Shown here one piece after another: positions 61,061 to 64,000 of a stretch of DNA of 64,000 bases. A program made the translations under genes and the position numbers. The number at the start of each line of letters is the position of its first letter. The first letter of the stretch is position 1. Under the pieces are notes generated by a model. It saw nothing but the letters and a program-made list of their open reading frames with translations, was not told the origin of the DNA and made no database searches. The DNA comes from Microlunatus speluncae (GTDB lineage: Bacteria; Actinomycetota; Actinomycetes; Propionibacteriales; Propionibacteriaceae), in assembly GCF_009299835.1 (NCBI RefSeq), contig NZ_VKCZ01000011.1:124001-188000 (forward strand). The letters run 5' to 3'.

Positions 61061-61089
61061 CAGTCTCCCCCTTGGTACATTGCGTGATC

Positions 61090-61809
61090 ATGGTAGGGCA
61101 CCGCACTGGACAGGTCCGCCGCGGCATCGTCTCGTTCGTCCGCCGCGGCGGCCGGATCACGATCGCGCAGCAACGCAATCTGGACCGTTATTCCGACCAG
61201 TGGGTGATCGAGGCTCCCGCTCCGGCCGCCGATCCCGCCGCGCCGGTCGAGCCGCTGGACCTGACCGCGATCTTCGGTCGCGAGGCGCCGCTGATCGTCG
61301 AGATCGGGCCGGGCATGGGCGAATCGCTGGTGCCGATGGCGGCGGCCCGGCCGGAGGCCTCGGTGCTGGCGTTCGAGGTCTATCAGCCGTCGATCGGCTC
61401 GATCCTCGGCAAGATCGCCGACGCCGGCATCGACAATCTCCGGGTGATGGAGGCCGACGCCGCCGACGTGCTGGCGCGGCTGTTGCCCGCCGACTCGATC
61501 GACCGGCTGTGGACCTTCTTCCCCGATCCGTGGCCGAAGAAGAAGCATCACAAGCGACGGCTGGTGGACAGTTCCTTCGCCGATCTGGTCGCCGCGCGGA
61601 TGAAGCGGCACGGCATCTGGCGGCTGGCCACCGACTGGGAGGATTACGCCGGCCAGATGCGGGAGGTGCTCGATGATCATCCGCGCTTCGTCAACGAGTT
61701 CCGGGAGGGTTGGGCGCCGCGCTGGGAGCAGCGGCCGATGACCCGGTTCGAGCAGCGCGGGATCACCGCCGGCCGGCACATCTTCGACCTGTCCTATCGC
61801 CGCCGTTGA
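61090..61809 (+). CDS. trmB: tRNA (guanine-N7-)-methyltransferase
   Basis: 239 residues. It methylates G46 of tRNA. IVEIGPGMGESLVPMAAARP is SAM motif I, LWTFFPDPWPKKKHHKRRLVDSSFADLVAARM is the diagnostic TrmB signature, and TRFEQRGITAGRHIFDLSYRR ends it. A TACATT box lies 8 nt before ATG 61090. TTG 61072 and GTG 61084 are in frame but less likely. Confidence 0.96.
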   Translation: MVGHRTGQVRRGIVSFVRRGGRITIAQQRNLDRYSDQWVIEAPAPAADPAAPVEPLDLTAIFGREAPLIVEIGPGMGESLVPMAAARPEASVLAFEVYQPSIGSILGKIADAGIDNLRVMEADAADVLARLLPADSIDRLWTFFPDPWPKKKHHKRRLVDSSFADLVAARMKRHGIWRLATDWEDYAGQMREVLDDHPRFVNEFREGWAPRWEQRPMTRFEQRGITAGRHIFDLSYRRR

Positions 61810-61811
61810 TC

Positions 61812-62702
61812 ATGGACGATGTCTCGCCTCCTGACCCGGACCGGACGGTACGGCTGCGGCTCGACCTCGGCTACCACGGTGCCGAGTTCACCGGCTGGGC
61901 CGAGCAGCCCGGATTGCGTACGGTGCAAGGAGAGTTGCAGCGCTGGATCACCTCCGTGCTGCGACTGACCGAGCCGGCCCGGGTGGTCTGCGCCGGGCGG
62001 ACCGACGCCGGCGTGCACGCCCGGGGCCAGGTCGTCCACGTCGATCTGCCGGCCGCCACCGCCACCGACGACGGCGCGACTCTGCTCCGGCGGCTCAACC
62101 GGGCCCTGCCCGATGATCTTGTCGTCATCGGCGTCCGCCCGGCGCCGCCCGGATTCGACGCCCGCTTCGCCGCCGATTGGCGGCAGTACTGCTACCGCGT
62201 CGTCGACGGCCCGATCCGGCCGGATCCGCTGGGACGACAGGTGGTGGCGCATGTCCGCGAATCGATCGACCTCGACCGGCTCAACGCCGCCGCCGCGACG
62301 CTGCTCGGCCTCAGGGACTTCGGCGCGTTCTGCCGCCGCCGGGAGGGCGCGACCACGATCCGGACCCTGCTCGAATTCTCCGGCCGGCGGGTGGCCGGCG
62401 ACGCGCCGGGGTTCGGACCGATGATCGAGCTCACGGTCCGCGCCGACGCGTTCTGCCACTCGATGGTCCGGTCCCTGGTCGGCGCGGTGATCACGGTCGG
62501 CACCGGCCGGCGCGACCTGGACTGGTTGACCACGATCACCGGCAACCCGGCCCGGGATCCGAGCGTCCCGGTGATGCCGGCCCAGGGCTTGACCCTGGAG
62601 TACGTGCACTATCCGCCCGACGACCAGCTGGCGGCCCGGGTCAACGAGGCCCGCAGCACCAGGTCCCTGCCGGTGACCCCCAGCCCGGAGCCACGGCCGT
62701 GA
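61812..62702 (+). CDS. truA: tRNA pseudouridine(38-40) synthase
   Basis: 296 residues. The catalytic Asp65 is in CAGRTDAGVHARGQVVH. LRLDLGYHGAEFTGWAEQPGLRTVQGEL and FCRRREGATTIRTL, then FCHSMVRSLVGAVITVG, complete the TruA pattern. It starts 2 bp after trmB, with TGATC between, and its stop overlaps the next gene. Confidence 0.96.
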   Translation: MDDVSPPDPDRTVRLRLDLGYHGAEFTGWAEQPGLRTVQGELQRWITSVLRLTEPARVVCAGRTDAGVHARGQVVHVDLPAATATDDGATLLRRLNRALPDDLVVIGVRPAPPGFDARFAADWRQYCYRVVDGPIRPDPLGRQVVAHVRESIDLDRLNAAAATLLGLRDFGAFCRRREGATTIRTLLEFSGRRVAGDAPGFGPMIELTVRADAFCHSMVRSLVGAVITVGTGRRDLDWLTTITGNPARDPSVPVMPAQGLTLEYVHYPPDDQLAARVNEARSTRSLPVTPSPEPRP

Positions 62703-63307
62703 CCACCGAGCACTACTTCGAACGTGAGCCGGCCGGACCGGAGCGGCGACGCCGGATCACCGCCCGGATCGCCGATCGCGAACTGGGTTTCAGCACCGCC
62801 AACGGGGTGTTCTCGGGCGACGGGCTCGATCACGCGACGGCCCTGCTGCTGCGCACCTGCGACCCACCCGCGCAGGCCCGGCGGCTGCTCGACCTCGGCT
62901 GCGGCTGGGGCCCGATCGCGATCGCCCTGGCGCTCGGCGTGCCGGCAGCGGTGATCGACGCGGTGGACAGCAACGACCGCGCCCTGCGGCTGTGCCGGGA
63001 CAACGCTGCCGAGCACGGCGTCGGCGACCGGGTCCGGACCCTGCGGCCGGAGCAGGCCGATCCCGCGACCCGGTACGACGAGATCTGGTCCAACCCGCCG
63101 ATCCGGATCGGCAAGGACGCCGTGCACGCGTTGCTGCTGACCTGGCTGCCCCGGTTGGCCGACGGCGGCGTGGCGCGGCTGGTGGTCGGCAAGAACCTCG
63201 GCGCCGACTCGCTGCAGCGCTGGCTCGGCGATCAGGGTTATCGCTGCGACCGGATCGCCAGCGCCAAGGGGTTCCGCGTGTTCGAGGTCAGCCGGACCGC
63301 TCGCTGA
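62699..63307 (+). CDS. Class I SAM-dependent methyltransferase (RsmC-like)
   Basis: 202 residues. RLLDLGCGWGPIAIALAL is SAM motif I and the NPP motif is EIWSNPPIRIGKDAVHALL, as in RsmC/RlmG guanine-N2 rRNA methyltransferases of the small MTS domain type. FSTANGVFSGDGLDHATALLL is also typical. GTG 62699 overlaps the truA stop (GTGA). An rRNA or tRNA target is likely. Confidence 0.88.
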   Translation: MTTEHYFEREPAGPERRRRITARIADRELGFSTANGVFSGDGLDHATALLLRTCDPPAQARRLLDLGCGWGPIAIALALGVPAAVIDAVDSNDRALRLCRDNAAEHGVGDRVRTLRPEQADPATRYDEIWSNPPIRIGKDAVHALLLTWLPRLADGGVARLVVGKNLGADSLQRWLGDQGYRCDRIASAKGFRVFEVSRTAR

Positions 63308-64000
63308 CCGCGCGCAGCACCTCGGGCCAGCGACGCTCCAGCGTCCGGCCGCCGAGCTTGATCCCGTACCGGAGCACGACGAGGCCGCCGGCCACCGCGA
63401 GCACCAGCGCAACGACCGCCAGCCAGCCGATCCACAACGACGCGATCACCAACGCGATCAGCGGCAGCGCCAGCCCCACCGACAGCCCGGTCGCGACCGC
63501 GAACGACAGCAGCGCCGGCAACCCGCCGCTGCTGCCGCGCTGGAACGGGCTGGCACCGGGCGCCGGCGCCGGCCACTGCCACAGCGCGCCGACGAAGGAG
63601 CCGACACCGAAGCCGATCAAGGTCAGGCCGACCACCAACGCGAGCACCTGCGTGGTCAGCTGCCACTGCCCGCTGATGGCCAGCGTGATCACCGAAATGA
63701 TCACCAGCAACGGGCCGAGCAGCGCGAGCCCGGAATAGACCCGGCCGGTCCGGTCGTCGGCGCCGGACATGCCGCTGACGATGTGCGCCCAGATCGCCGA
63801 CCCGTCGTAGCTGAGATCCTGCGCCAGACTGACCGACACGAACAGGCCGAGCAACACCGGCGCGAACGCGATCATCGGCCGGCTGGCGTCATTCGGGTTG
63901 GCGATCTGGGTCGCGATCAGCGCCAGCGGCAAGATCAGGAAACCGGCGATGCCGGCGATGTAGCGCGGGTCCCGACGCCAATAGATCAAGGTACGAAAGC
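63288..64000 (-). CDS. Polytopic membrane protein, C-terminal part (ABC-2 permease-like; leaves the window at the right edge)
   Basis: At least 236 residues are present; the frame stays open to the last base, so the N-terminus lies outside. Six membrane helices can be seen (GIAGFLILPLALIATQIA, MIAFAPVLLGLFVSVSLA, SGLALLGPLLVIISVITLAI, QVLALVVGLTLIGFGVGSFVGAL, LLSFAVATGLSVGLALPLIALVIASLWIG, VVALVLAVAGGLVVLRYG). AQDLSYDGSAIWAHIVSG resembles the large ABC-2-like transporters of actinobacteria. It overlaps the convergent methyltransferase gene by 20 bp. Confidence 0.75.
   Translation of the reverse strand, partial: FRTLIYWRRDPRYIAGIAGFLILPLALIATQIANPNDASRPMIAFAPVLLGLFVSVSLAQDLSYDGSAIWAHIVSGMSGADDRTGRVYSGLALLGPLLVIISVITLAISGQWQLTTQVLALVVGLTLIGFGVGSFVGALWQWPAPAPGASPFQRGSSGGLPALLSFAVATGLSVGLALPLIALVIASLWIGWLAVVALVLAVAGGLVVLRYGIKLGGRTLERRWPEVLRAVSERSG

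Noticed and set aside
58205..61087. A 960-codon open frame on the plus strand
   Set aside because: It is antisense to the ABC-F and dehydrogenase genes and has no recognisable protein features.

Overview
The window is about 70% GC chromosomal DNA from an actinobacterium. Gene order, codon use, Gram-positive-type citrate synthase and many start codons lying directly behind a TANNNT box all fit this. Propionibacteriaceae close to Microlunatus is my best guess, by inference only. I see no rRNA, tRNA, insertion sequence, prophage or CRISPR array.

Layout. A conserved actinobacterial housekeeping order can be read on the minus strand from right to left: rplM-rpsI-glmM (45.6-43.3 kb), glmS-acpS (33.1-30.9 kb), nnrD / S66 peptidase / alr / hydrolase (20.6-15.8 kb), then tsaE-tsaB-rimI-tsaD plus a methyltransferase (6.2-1.8 kb). 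Accessory cassettes separate these pieces. 6.2-15.8 kb holds a MocR/AhpD pair, a DEAD-box helicase with a very long Arg/Asp tail, and a regulator with a lipoprotein sugar-binding protein. 21-30.8 kb holds two ABC exporters with an EXLDI protein and a secreted hydrolase, a two-component system, a toxin-antitoxin pair, and a sigma factor with a membrane partner. 34.5-43.1 kb holds a regulator, a glycosidase broken by an amber codon, a second sugar-binding lipoprotein, MerR, a SRPBCC-glyoxalase-ankyrin fusion and a methyltransferase. To the right of rplM lie citrate synthase, a kinase-like protein, two acetyltransferases, a glycosyltransferase/TetR pair, a ThuA/dehydrogenase pair, an isolated EF-G domain IV-like protein, a beta-helix protein, an ABC-F ATPase, a 2-hydroxyacid dehydrogenase, trmB-truA-methyltransferase, and a membrane protein that leaves the window. 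A GH43-type glycosidase leaves it on the left.

How the genes work together. The backbone encodes amino-sugar and peptidoglycan precursor supply (GlmS, GlmM, Alr, S66 peptidase), t6A tRNA modification (TsaB/D/E) with RimI, ribosomal proteins, CoA and acyl-carrier functions, NAD(P)HX repair, and tRNA modification. The cassettes add scavenging of plant-type polysaccharides (GH43-like, clan GH-A-like, beta-helix, two LplA-type lipoproteins without permeases) and drug or envelope-stress export.

Most unusual signals. (1) The palindrome TGATCA occurs about 125-130 times by eye, against 4-5 expected from composition, in the manner of cyanobacterial HIP1. (2) Two families of about 55-60 bp imperfect palindromes (A and B) keep some parts constant while their stems co-vary. 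They sit at stop codons, encode C-termini, and in one case are inserted in frame inside rimI. (3) A large glycosidase carries a single in-frame TAG. (4) Many genes look leaderless.
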